From CAYJFQ01 sp964369955 (GTDB lineage Bacteria > Bacillota_I > Bacilli_A > Erysipelotrichales > Erysipelotrichaceae): a DNA stretch of 64,000 bases. The position numbers were made by a program, and so were the translations under genes. This document shows, piece after piece, positions 36,314-43,922 of this stretch (within the stretch, counting starts at the first letter, position 1; every line of letters starts with the position of its first letter). A model generated the notes under the pieces. It saw only the letters and a list, made by a program, of their open reading frames with translations, was not told the origin of the DNA and did no database searches. The stretch is taken from contig CAYJFQ010000001.1 of the NCBI GenBank assembly GCA_964369955.1, positions 124,001 through 188,000 on the forward strand. Reading direction: 5' to 3'.

Positions 36314-37272
36314 ATAAAGAATTCCCAAACAAGTCCTAATACAAGAAATATCATCCCAGCAAACCAAAAGGCATAAACTACAGACCCTTCACTCATTCCT
36401 GACAACTCAAAATGATGGTGAATAGGCGCCATCTTAAAAATCCTCTTTCCTTTGCGTAACTTGAATGAGCCAACTTGTAAAACAACTGATAAAACTTCAA
36501 TAACAAAAACTCCCCCAAGTATAGCTACCATTAATTCGTGATGAGTCACAAGTCCTATAGCTGCAATTAAGCCTCCTAAAGCAAGTGAACCAACATCTCC
36601 CATAAATATTTTAGCAGGAGCTTTATTATAATAAAGATAAGCCAATAAAGAGGCAATAACTCCCCCTATTAACATCGCAATTTCATAGTAACCAATTCTA
36701 TAGCAAATTAGGAAGAAACCAAACAAAGCAATGCTACACAAACCAGCACACAGTCCATCTAATCCATCAGATAGATTAACACCATTACTAGTTGCAGTAA
36801 ACATTAAAAAGGCAAAAATTGGATACATAATTCCTAAATCAATTTGAATATTTGTAAAAGGGATAAAAATCTCTGTAGATAACCTAGCCCAAGCTATTGA
36901 AATTAAAAATATTGCCAACAAAGATTGTAATAAGAACTTATGTCTAGGCTTTAGACCATCATTTGATTTATAAACAATGACAAGTAAATCATCAATCAAT
37001 CCAATAATACCATAGCCAACAAAAGCCACTAAGACCACAAGAACTTTCCAATCACTAACAAATTCCCACCCAAAGATTAAATATAAGATAACAGGAACAG
37101 TTATAAAAACAATTCCACCCATAACCGGAGTTCCAGTTTTCTTTTGATGATTTTCAGGCCCTTCTTTTCTTATGGATTGTCCAAATTTTAATCTTTTTAA
37201 AAATGGTATTAAGGCTGGAATCATAAAAAAAGTAATTCCAAATGATAGTAAAGCTACAGTTATAATATGCAT
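36310..37272 (-). CDS. mraY: phospho-N-acetylmuramoyl-pentapeptide transferase
   Basis: This 320-residue polytopic enzyme makes lipid I from UDP-MurNAc-pentapeptide and undecaprenyl phosphate. Seen: about ten membrane segments, HQKKTGTPVMGG, LIDDLLVIVYKSNDGL, NLSDGLDGL, FMGDVGSLALGG and the C-terminal APIHHHFELSG. The TGA stop is followed in overlap by murD, which also shows that TGA is a stop in this genome. Confidence 0.97.
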   Translation of the reverse strand: MHIITVALLSFGITFFMIPALIPFLKRLKFGQSIRKEGPENHQKKTGTPVMGGIVFITVPVILYLIFGWEFVSDWKVLVVLVAFVGYGIIGLIDDLLVIVYKSNDGLKPRHKFLLQSLLAIFLISIAWARLSTEIFIPFTNIQIDLGIMYPIFAFLMFTATSNGVNLSDGLDGLCAGLCSIALFGFFLICYRIGYYEIAMLIGGVIASLLAYLYYNKAPAKIFMGDVGSLALGGLIAAIGLVTHHELMVAILGGVFVIEVLSVVLQVGSFKLRKGKRIFKMAPIHHHFELSGMSEGSVVYAFWFAGMIFLVLGLVWEFFI

Positions 37273-37280
37273 ATTTTCTC

Positions 37281-39464
37281 CTATTTTAAATTTAAGGTAA
37301 TTTCAGTATTTTCAGAAATTATCTGACCGACTTCTAAACTTTGATTTTCAACAACTCCATTCCCAACTATTTTAACATTAAAATTATTTAATAGGGAGAA
37401 AAAACCATTAATTTCTTTTCTAGACCACCCTATCATATCTGGCATTCTTATATTCTCAAATCCAGTTAACAAGAAGACTTTTTGATCTTTATTTACAAAA
37501 GCGCCAGCTTGTGGATATTGATTTATTACAGTGTTACCTTCACCAACAACAACTATTTGACAATCCATATTATTTATTATTTTATTGCTATATTCAAGTG
37601 AATGATTGCTAAAGTTACCAATAACTCGTTCTCTATCTTCATCTACATTTGTCTTATTTTCATCATCATCAGGAATTACTTTATCACTTAACCCTAATGT
37701 AGAAGCAGTTTTCAGTAATACGCTTTTGAAGTATTGAGGATAGTTATGAACATTGTGACCTGTATCTGTTCTAACTGCATAGTAGCAAATTACTTTTGGG
37801 TCATTAGCAGGCATTCCAATAGCAATTGACATAATAGTATCATTGCCATATCCATCTCCATCAGGAACTTCAGCTGTACCTGTTTTCGCAATGATACTAA
37901 CACCATTTATTTTATAAGATTTTGAAACGCCATAGAGATCATCGGCATTGTATTTCATTGCTTCAATAATACGCTTTGAACTTTCTTCACTAATTACATT
38001 CTCTTTGACTACTTGTGTCTTAGCTTCGTATTGTATTTCATTAGTAAGTGGATTAATTATTTTTTCAACAAAATATGGTTCTACTACATCACCACCATTT
38101 AACAAAGCAGTATAAGCTTGCATCATATGCAACATTGTAGCAGTAGAACCTTGTCCATAAGCTGTTGTAATTTGTTCACTTGAATAAGTATATTGTTTAA
38201 CGCCAGGTGCGCTCACAAAACCATCAGTGTTTATCTCCCTAAAAAAACCAAGATCATGTAAATATTCTTCATATAGATAAGGATCGATATAATCCGCTAA
38301 CAATGTTGCAATACCGGTATTTGCAGAACGACTAAAACCCTCCCAAAAATTGATTACACCATAGTCATGTTTAGCGTAATTATTAATTGAACCAAAAAGT
38401 GACTTATAAGTATCTGAACGGATAATATTCCCATATTTATCTTCATCTATATAGAAAGGTCCACTATCAAATGTTGCATTCATATTAAAATCAGGATTAG
38501 CATCCATTGCAGCAGCATAAGTAAATGATTTCATTGTTGACCCTACTTCATAAGGTAACGAAATGCCAATGTTATTATAGTTTTCAATATTTAAAGTATT
38601 TAAATCGAAGCTAGGATATTGTGCCCAAGCAAGAACTTTACCTGTATCAACTTCTACAACGCTTCCCCAAGCTTCATTCGAATCAACTTTATTGCAATAA
38701 TTTTTCAAAGCTAACTCTAATGTTTCTTGAATACCAATATCTAATGTTAACTGAATATGACTTCCATTAACAGCCTTCTGTATTTCATAAGAACTCCCTG
38801 GTAAACGATATCCATTAGAATCTTGTTGATAGGTTTCCTTACCATCTTTACCGTCTAAAACATCATTATAATTTTCTTCAATTCCCATTAATCCTGTAAT
38901 TGCAGTTTCTCCATCATAAACTCCTACATAGCCAAGTAGATGGGCCGCTAATTCACTATTAGGGTAATATCTATCATAGTTATCTACAAATTCAATACCA
39001 GGTAAATTTAATGCCTCAATCTCTTCTTTTTGAGCAGGGGTTATATTATTTCCAGCTAATCCTAACTCAACCTGTTCAACATCTTCAAAACTTAAATAAC
39101 CAAAAATTTCTTCGGAAGTTGTTTTTAAAATTGGAGATAATAAATCCGCAGTATGTTGTTTATCAACTACATAGGCAGGAGTATCGCTCTCATTTATACG
39201 ATCTGGATTAATATTACAAATAACTTTATAACTTTCAACAGTCTTTGCTAAAATGTTTCCATTTCTATCCAAAATACTACCTCTTTTTGCTTGGATATCA
39301 TTTTTAATTATTACATTTGTTAAATGCCCTGAGAAATCAGTCGCACTAATAATATGGTATGAAAAGGTCGAAAGAAAAAGGACATTGATAATTATCACTG
39401 TCCATATTAAAGCCATAATTTTTCGGATATTTTTTATTCTTTTATTAGTTTTATTTTTTCTCAT
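37281..39464 (-). CDS. ftsI: class B penicillin-binding protein with two PASTA domains
   Basis: This 727-residue division-type transpeptidase cross-links peptidoglycan. Seen: basic N-terminus and membrane anchor (about 13-36), dimerisation domain with RGSILDRNGNILA (about 59), and transpeptidase domain with SxxK Ser in VGSTMKS (about 308), SxN in SRSANTGIA (about 378) and KTG in AKTGTAEVP (about 527). Two C-terminal PASTA units (about 612-665 and 668-727) include VINQYPQAGAFV and PDMIGWSRKEI. PASTA units bind wall fragments in PBP2x-like proteins. Position between ftsL and mraY supports FtsI/PBP2x. Confidence 0.95.
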   Translation of the reverse strand: MRKNKTNKRIKNIRKIMALIWTVIIINVLFLSTFSYHIISATDFSGHLTNVIIKNDIQAKRGSILDRNGNILAKTVESYKVICNINPDRINESDTPAYVVDKQHTADLLSPILKTTSEEIFGYLSFEDVEQVELGLAGNNITPAQKEEIEALNLPGIEFVDNYDRYYPNSELAAHLLGYVGVYDGETAITGLMGIEENYNDVLDGKDGKETYQQDSNGYRLPGSSYEIQKAVNGSHIQLTLDIGIQETLELALKNYCNKVDSNEAWGSVVEVDTGKVLAWAQYPSFDLNTLNIENYNNIGISLPYEVGSTMKSFTYAAAMDANPDFNMNATFDSGPFYIDEDKYGNIIRSDTYKSLFGSINNYAKHDYGVINFWEGFSRSANTGIATLLADYIDPYLYEEYLHDLGFFREINTDGFVSAPGVKQYTYSSEQITTAYGQGSTATMLHMMQAYTALLNGGDVVEPYFVEKIINPLTNEIQYEAKTQVVKENVISEESSKRIIEAMKYNADDLYGVSKSYKINGVSIIAKTGTAEVPDGDGYGNDTIMSIAIGMPANDPKVICYYAVRTDTGHNVHNYPQYFKSVLLKTASTLGLSDKVIPDDDENKTNVDEDRERVIGNFSNHSLEYSNKIINNMDCQIVVVGEGNTVINQYPQAGAFVNKDQKVFLLTGFENIRMPDMIGWSRKEINGFFSLLNNFNVKIVGNGVVENQSLEVGQIISENTEITLNLK

Positions 39465-39466
39465 AA

Positions 39467-39745
39467 TTAATTGACTATTGTAATTGAACTATCTTGATTT
39501 AAGACAAAACCATCATCTTCTACAATATCTTTAACTCTATCAAAAGTAGTCATTCCTTGCAAGTCTAATTGTAAGGTTTCAATCTGACTTGATATTTCTT
39601 TAATTGACTCCTGATTATTTTGATAAGCTATTTCTAATTGTACATTATAACTAGTTAAAAATATTCTAGTACCTAGAAAAAGAGCAAAAGAAAAACATAA
39701 CATTACTCCAATAACACCTTCAAAACTTAATCTTCTTTTTTTCAT
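39467..39745 (-). CDS. ftsL: cell division protein FtsL
   Basis: This 92-residue bitopic protein has a short basic N-terminus (MKKRRLSFEG), one membrane segment (about 10-31) and a coiled coil (about 38-65), a typical small FtsL. Sequence identity in this family is low, so the call leans on topology and on position between rsmH and the PBP gene. It overlaps rsmH by 4 nt. Confidence 0.82.
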   Translation of the reverse strand: MKKRRLSFEGVIGVMLCFSFALFLGTRIFLTSYNVQLEIAYQNNQESIKEISSQIETLQLDLQGMTTFDRVKDIVEDDGFVLNQDSSITIVN

Positions 39746-40665
39746 TCTTTTACCCTCTTTATTATTCTTAATTTGGCTGATGTTGAACGATGGTTAACTT
39801 CTAATTCTTCTTCACCAGCTAGAATTGGTTTTTTGTTAACTTGCTTGAAATCAGCTTGTGGATAATCTATTTCTTTGATTATCAATCTTTTATCTATTTT
39901 TATTTCTGAAACACTATTAAATTTTTGTTTTACAATTCTATCTTCTAATGAATGAAATGTAATTATTGCTAGTCGACCTTCTACCGCCAGTAAATTAAGT
40001 CCTTGTTCAATTACTTCTTTCAAAACTTCTAATTCATTATTCACTTCTATTCTTAGCGCTTGAAAAGTTTGTTTAGCAGGATGTCCTTTTTTGTTTAGAA
40101 CTTTCGCAGGTAGTGCTTTTTTAATCGCTTCAACCAGATCAAATGTTGTGTCTATTGGCCTATTTTTAGTGATACTAAAGGCTATTTGCTTAGCATATTT
40201 TTCTTCACCATACTCACGTAAAATTCTAATTAACTCACTTACATCATAGTTATTAACAATATAATGAGCATCTAATTCTTGTTGTTGATTCATTCGCATA
40301 TCAAGTCTTGCATCAAAACGATATGAAAACCCTCTTTCTTGATCATCAAACTGTGGTGAAGAAACACCGATATCTAATAATATTCCATCGACTTTATCCA
40401 CCCCTAATTCATTTAAACGAATTTTTAGATTTGAAAAGTTATCGTTGATTAAAGTAAAATTACTTGAAATTCTACTTAACCTTTCTTTACTTTCAGTAAT
40501 CGCTTGAATATCTTGATCAAAACAATAAAGATGTCCAGTTCTAATTTTTCTTAAGATTTCACTAGAGTGACCTGCTCTGCCTAATGTGCCATCTACATAG
40601 ATCCCTTCTTCCTTAATATCAAGACCATTTATTACTTCATTCAGTAACACGCTAAAATGTTTCAT
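39742..40665 (-). CDS. rsmH: 16S rRNA m4C1402 methyltransferase
   Basis: This 307-residue SAM-dependent methyltransferase has FSVLLNEVINGL at the N-terminus, SAM motif YVDGTLGRAGHSSEIL, LLDIGVSSPQFDDQERGFSY (exactly 20 residues, about 97-116), LRIEVNNELE, and the C-terminal FHSLEDRIVKQKF. Length is normal (about 310). It is the second gene of the mraZ operon, 1 nt from the mraZ stop. Confidence 0.97.
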   Translation of the reverse strand: MKHFSVLLNEVINGLDIKEEGIYVDGTLGRAGHSSEILRKIRTGHLYCFDQDIQAITESKERLSRISSNFTLINDNFSNLKIRLNELGVDKVDGILLDIGVSSPQFDDQERGFSYRFDARLDMRMNQQQELDAHYIVNNYDVSELIRILREYGEEKYAKQIAFSITKNRPIDTTFDLVEAIKKALPAKVLNKKGHPAKQTFQALRIEVNNELEVLKEVIEQGLNLLAVEGRLAIITFHSLEDRIVKQKFNSVSEIKIDKRLIIKEIDYPQADFKQVNKKPILAGEEELEVNHRSTSAKLRIIKRVKE

Positions 40666-40666
40666 A

Positions 40667-41101
40667 TTACACCATTAAATCCGTGATTGATTCTGCAATA
40701 CTTTCAAATGAATCACCAATTGAATCATTATATGCTTCCCAGTTATCAGTTGACCATAATTCTACATGGTCATTTACCCCTATATAAACACATTGCTTAG
40801 TAAGGTTTGCTAGTCTAATTAATCCTGATGAAATATTAATTCTATTTTGTCCATCAATTTCACATTCACTAGCTTTAGATAAGAATATACGCATATAATC
40901 ACGAGCATCTTTCTTTGTAGACGGTAACGCTTGTAGCTTTTCAGCTATCTTACTAAATTGTTCAATAGTGTAAATATTTAAACAACCTTCAAATCCTTTA
41001 GTAACTACAAGTTTATCAGTTGGAAAAAAGTCACGAAAACGTGACGGAATAACTATTCTTCCTTTAGCATCTATCGAATGATAGAATTCTCCCATAAACA
41101 T
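40667..41101 (-). CDS. mraZ: transcriptional regulator MraZ
   Basis: This 144-residue protein has two AbrB-like SpoVT domains. Seen: FMGEFYHSIDAKGRIVIPSRF at the start (quoted as GEFYHSIDAKGRIVIP) and the second repeat ASECEIDGQNRINISSGL. It binds short direct repeats in its own promoter; four such repeats lie just upstream of the start, so autoregulation of the division cluster is likely. Confidence 0.96.
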   Translation of the reverse strand: MFMGEFYHSIDAKGRIVIPSRFRDFFPTDKLVVTKGFEGCLNIYTIEQFSKIAEKLQALPSTKKDARDYMRIFLSKASECEIDGQNRINISSGLIRLANLTKQCVYIGVNDHVELWSTDNWEAYNDSIGDSFESIAESITDLMV

Positions 41102-41110
41102 TGATATTAC

Positions 41111-41146
41111 CCACTTTCAACCACTTATTTCCACTATCTACCACTA
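41111..41146 (-). promoter_or_regulatory. MraZ operator: four direct repeats at 10-bp spacing
   Basis: On the minus strand, four hexamers TAGTGG, TAGTGG, AAGTGG, AAGTGG begin at 41146, 41136, 41126 and 41116, exactly one helical turn apart. Known MraZ boxes are GTG-core repeats with 10-bp period (AAAGTG[G/T] in mycoplasmas, TGGGN in E. coli). The array starts at the -10 box and covers the expected start site. Confidence 0.85.
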
Positions 41147-41151
41147 TTATA
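41146..41151 (-). promoter_or_regulatory. -10 box of the mraZ operon
   Basis: A perfect TATAAT on the minus strand overlaps the first base of the MraZ repeats. The -35 region is a T-run without a good hexamer, consistent with a regulated promoter. Confidence 0.6.
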
Positions 41152-41164
41152 CACAAAAATGCAT

Positions 41165-41191
41165 AAAAAAAAAGAGTTTTTCACTCTTTTT
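41165..41191 (-). terminator. second terminator between rpmF and mraZ
   Basis: AAAAAGAGT, 5-nt loop, ACTCTTTTT (41169-41191) with long T-runs on both strands, so it could work both ways. It lies just upstream of the mraZ promoter and about 120 nt after the rpmF terminator. Confidence 0.8.
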
Positions 41192-41206
41192 GTAAATATC
41201 TATAAA

Positions 41207-41271
41207 AATGCAATGATTAATTCGGTACTAACTAATTATTTTACTTGTAAGTAAATTTAGAGCATTGCATT
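41207..41271. other. nested inverted repeats between two terminators
   Basis: AATGCAATG (41207-41215) and its exact complement CATTGCATT (41263-41271) enclose a smaller palindrome TTTACTTGTAAGTAAA (41240-41255). No ORF longer than 13 codons was found in this gap. It could be a small RNA, a protein-binding site or an unused remnant. Confidence 0.4.
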
Positions 41272-41311
41272 CCAACTAATTAGCATCGCTGACAATCTGG
41301 TATAATTACAT

Positions 41312-41336
41312 AAAAAAAATCAGCCTAAGCTGATTT
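41312..41336 (-). terminator. terminator of rpmF
   Basis: AAATCAGC, 4-nt loop, GCTGATTT (41317-41336), followed on the minus strand by TTTTT, 2 nt after the rpmF stop. Confidence 0.85.
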
Positions 41337-41338
41337 AA

Positions 41339-41500
41339 TTATGCTTTATTAGATTCGTAATTGCCACAAGCACAGCGATAATGAGGTTTTTTATACTCAC
41401 CGCAAGCTGGACATTTTACCAACGTAGGCGCAAATATTTTGTAATGTGTACGACGTTTTGCCTTACGTGTTTTCGAACTTCTTCTTTGTTGAACTGCCAT
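41339..41500 (-). CDS. rpmF: 50S ribosomal protein L32 (zinc-ribbon form)
   Basis: This 53-residue protein begins MAVQQRRSSKTRKAKRRTHY, the family N-terminus, and has a complete zinc ribbon: CPAC at residues 30-33 and CAC at 43-45 (pattern C-x2-C-x9-C-x-C). SD AGGAGGTGT lies just upstream of the ATG. It follows the YceD gene by 11 nt, the usual pairing. Confidence 0.96.
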   Translation of the reverse strand: MAVQQRRSSKTRKAKRRTHYKIFAPTLVKCPACGEYKKPHYRCACGNYESNKA

Positions 41501-41511
41501 CTTAACACCTC

Positions 41512-42006
41512 CTAATCATCTTGAACTTTGTATTCTTTTAATTTAGCTAGTCTAGGATCTATACTTTCTTTGTGGTAATTCTCTTCATGAATAACCTCGA
41601 AGTTATCTCCTTTTTGATATACTGCATTTTTTGACACTACTTTAAGTGGTACTTCTAGTAATATCGATTGGAATATATCTGGTAATAAATCAATATTATC
41701 ACCCTTGACTAAAATGTGTTGATCATCATTAGAATTAAAACTATATGTAGCTTCATAATCTATCTCAAATAAATAATCAACATCTACTAAACTTATGGCA
41801 CATGGTACAACCATAGTTCCTCGAATATCTGCATTAACTATAAAGATATCCAAATCTTGATCATAGTAACCTTTGCCAACTACTTTTGTTTTTTTAACTT
41901 CATTTAATAAATGATTTTTCGCAAAAGTAGCTTTACTAAATTCGATTTCTTCATCGATTTCAACTTGTTGTGTTCTAAATAAATCAACTTTATTGAAATT
42001 TAACAT
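41512..42006 (-). CDS. YceD (DUF177) protein, rRNA/L32-linked
   Basis: This 164-residue protein of the DUF177 family, normally encoded just before rpmF, is linked in plants and bacteria to 23S rRNA processing. Seen: acidic stretch VEIDEEIEFS, central RGTMVVPCAISLVDVDYLFE (quoted RGTMVVPCAISLVDVD), and C-terminal IDPRLAKLKEYK. A GTG two codons upstream lies within the SD (AGAGGTGG), so ATG 42006 is taken as the start. Confidence 0.9.
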   Translation of the reverse strand: MLNFNKVDLFRTQQVEIDEEIEFSKATFAKNHLLNEVKKTKVVGKGYYDQDLDIFIVNADIRGTMVVPCAISLVDVDYLFEIDYEATYSFNSNDDQHILVKGDNIDLLPDIFQSILLEVPLKVVSKNAVYQKGDNFEVIHEENYHKESIDPRLAKLKEYKVQDD

Positions 42007-42031
42007 ATCCACCTCTTTTAGTTACCTAATT

Positions 42032-42060
42032 ATTTTATATAAATATTACCTTAAAGTCAA
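42032..42060 (-). promoter_or_regulatory. sigma-A promoter of yceD-rpmF
   Basis: TTGACT, 17-nt spacer, TAAAAT on the minus strand, about 25 nt before the yceD start. Confidence 0.7.
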
Positions 42061-42116
42061 TATTTAAGATATCATTTACATACCTACAAATTATAACATT
42101 ATCTCATATTAAAACA

Positions 42117-42140
42117 AGAAAAAAGGGTTGAATAACCCTT
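42117..42140 (-). terminator. terminator of the hydrogenase operon
   Basis: AAGGGTT, 4-nt loop, AACCCTT (42123-42140) followed by TTTTCTTG on the minus strand, just after the hydA stop. Confidence 0.8.
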
Positions 42141-42145
42141 ATTTC

Positions 42146-43909
42146 TTAATCCTTATTGTTATATCTAGGTTTAGCACTGTAATGAGTATGCAATAACTCA
42201 TGAGACTTGTGTCCGCAAGGCTCGCCTAAGAAGTTTTTATATAAATCTTGAATTTGAGTATTTTCATGACTTTTACGTTTAGTCATAATTTTGTCTTCAT
42301 CATAAAGCGCTTTTGCACGTAGTTCTTTATAGTTAACTGCATTGATACTATTCTTTACGCTAGCAGGGATAATTGATTGCCCCCCACCATTGATACAACC
42401 ACCTGGACATCCCATAATTTCAATAAAATGATACGGTGATTTTCCAGCTCTAATTTCCTCCAATAATGGTTTTGCTATACTCATGCTATGAGCTACAGCA
42501 ACTTTTACGTCAATTCCACCAACAGTAATTGTCGCTTCCTTTAAACCATCAACTCCACGTACTGCAGTAAAATCAACATCAGTTAACTCTTTTTTCTCAA
42601 CTACTTCATAAACAGTTCTTAATGCTGCCTCCATAACACCACCAGTTACACCGAAGATAACTCCAGCACCAGTATATTCACCAAATAAATCTTGATCAAA
42701 AGATTCATCAGCTAAACTATTGAAGTCAATACCATATAACTTAATTAATTTTGCTAATTCTCTTGTTGTTAAAACAGCATCAACATCTTTAACACCATCA
42801 ACAAGATTTTCAGGACGTTCTTTTTCAATCTTCTTAGCAGTACAAGGCATGATTGAAACTGTGTAAATATTTTTTGGATCAATATTTTTTTGTTCCGCAA
42901 AATATGTTTTACAGATAGCCCCTAACATCATATGAGGAGACTTGCATGTTGATAAATGATCTAATAAATCTCCATATTCAGTTTCTGCATATCTTACCCA
43001 ACCAGGAGAACATGATGTAATCATTGGTAATGTTCCACCTTTAGTTAAACGATTAATAAACTCCGTTCCTTCTTCCATGATTGTTAAGTCAGCACCGAAA
43101 TCAGTATCATAAACTTTATCAAATCCAATTTTCTTTAATGAAGCAGCCATTTTACCGGTTACTCTAGTTCCAATTGGCATACCAAACTCTTCACCTAAAG
43201 AAGCTCTAACTGCAGGAGCTGTTTGAACGATTACAAATTTGTTAGGATCGTTTAACGCATCAACTACTTTGTCTAATTCTTCTTTTTCACTTAATGCTCC
43301 AACTGGGCAAGAAATAACACATTGACCACATTGCATACAGTTAACATCCTTAAAACTTAAATTTAAAGCAGGACCTACTGTAGTTTTAAAACCACGATCT
43401 TGGTAATCCAAGATTCCTAAACCTTGAACTTTTTTACAAACAGCAACACATCTTCCACAAACAATACACTTAGATGTGTCTCTTACGATACCATCAGGTA
43501 AATCATCAACTTGACGTTTAGTTCTAGCACCTTGGTATGGTACTTCTCGAACATTTAACTCATTTGATAATGTTTGAAGTTCACAGTTTTGATTTCTAGT
43601 ACACTCTAAACAATCTTTAGAGTGGTTTGATAAGATTAGCTCAACGATTGAACGACGTGCTTCAATCGCTTTTTTAGAGTGAGTATAAATAACCATACCT
43701 TCACTTAATGGATAAATACACGCAGCACATAAACTTCTAGCACCTTTAACCTCAACAACACAAGCACGACATGCTCCACCTTTTACAAAACCTTTAAAGT
43801 AACATAAAGTTGGAATTTTAATTCCTACACTTTCGCAAGCTTCAAGTATAGTAAGACTTTTATCTACAGAATACTCTTTATTATTTATTGTAATATTTAC
43901 ATTCGCCAT
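42146..43909 (-). CDS. hydA: [FeFe] hydrogenase catalytic subunit HydA (bifurcating, trimeric type)
   Basis: This 587-residue H2-forming subunit has an N-terminal plant-type 2Fe-2S domain with C36, C47, C50 and C64, a His-ligated 4Fe-4S site (H96, C100, C103, C109), and two 4Fe-4S ferredoxin motifs (CIVCGRCVAVC, CMQCGQCVISCP). The H-cluster domain has L1 TSCSPGW (about 299), L2 MPCTAKK and L3 MGCPGGCINGGGQ. A C-terminal small-subunit segment ends the protein. L1 has Ser in place of the second Cys of the textbook TSCCPxW. With the NuoF- and NuoE-like subunits it should couple ferredoxin and NADH oxidation to H2. Maturases HydE/F/G are not in this window. Confidence 0.95.
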   Translation of the reverse strand: MANVNITINNKEYSVDKSLTILEACESVGIKIPTLCYFKGFVKGGACRACVVEVKGARSLCAACIYPLSEGMVIYTHSKKAIEARRSIVELILSNHSKDCLECTRNQNCELQTLSNELNVREVPYQGARTKRQVDDLPDGIVRDTSKCIVCGRCVAVCKKVQGLGILDYQDRGFKTTVGPALNLSFKDVNCMQCGQCVISCPVGALSEKEELDKVVDALNDPNKFVIVQTAPAVRASLGEEFGMPIGTRVTGKMAASLKKIGFDKVYDTDFGADLTIMEEGTEFINRLTKGGTLPMITSCSPGWVRYAETEYGDLLDHLSTCKSPHMMLGAICKTYFAEQKNIDPKNIYTVSIMPCTAKKIEKERPENLVDGVKDVDAVLTTRELAKLIKLYGIDFNSLADESFDQDLFGEYTGAGVIFGVTGGVMEAALRTVYEVVEKKELTDVDFTAVRGVDGLKEATITVGGIDVKVAVAHSMSIAKPLLEEIRAGKSPYHFIEIMGCPGGCINGGGQSIIPASVKNSINAVNYKELRAKALYDEDKIMTKRKSHENTQIQDLYKNFLGEPCGHKSHELLHTHYSAKPRYNNKD

Positions 43910-43922
43910 CTTTACTTACCTC

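Noticed and set aside
36314..36367. Upstream extension of murD into mraY by 18 codons
   Set aside because: The extra residues are mraY-coding in another frame and do not match the Mur family N-terminus.
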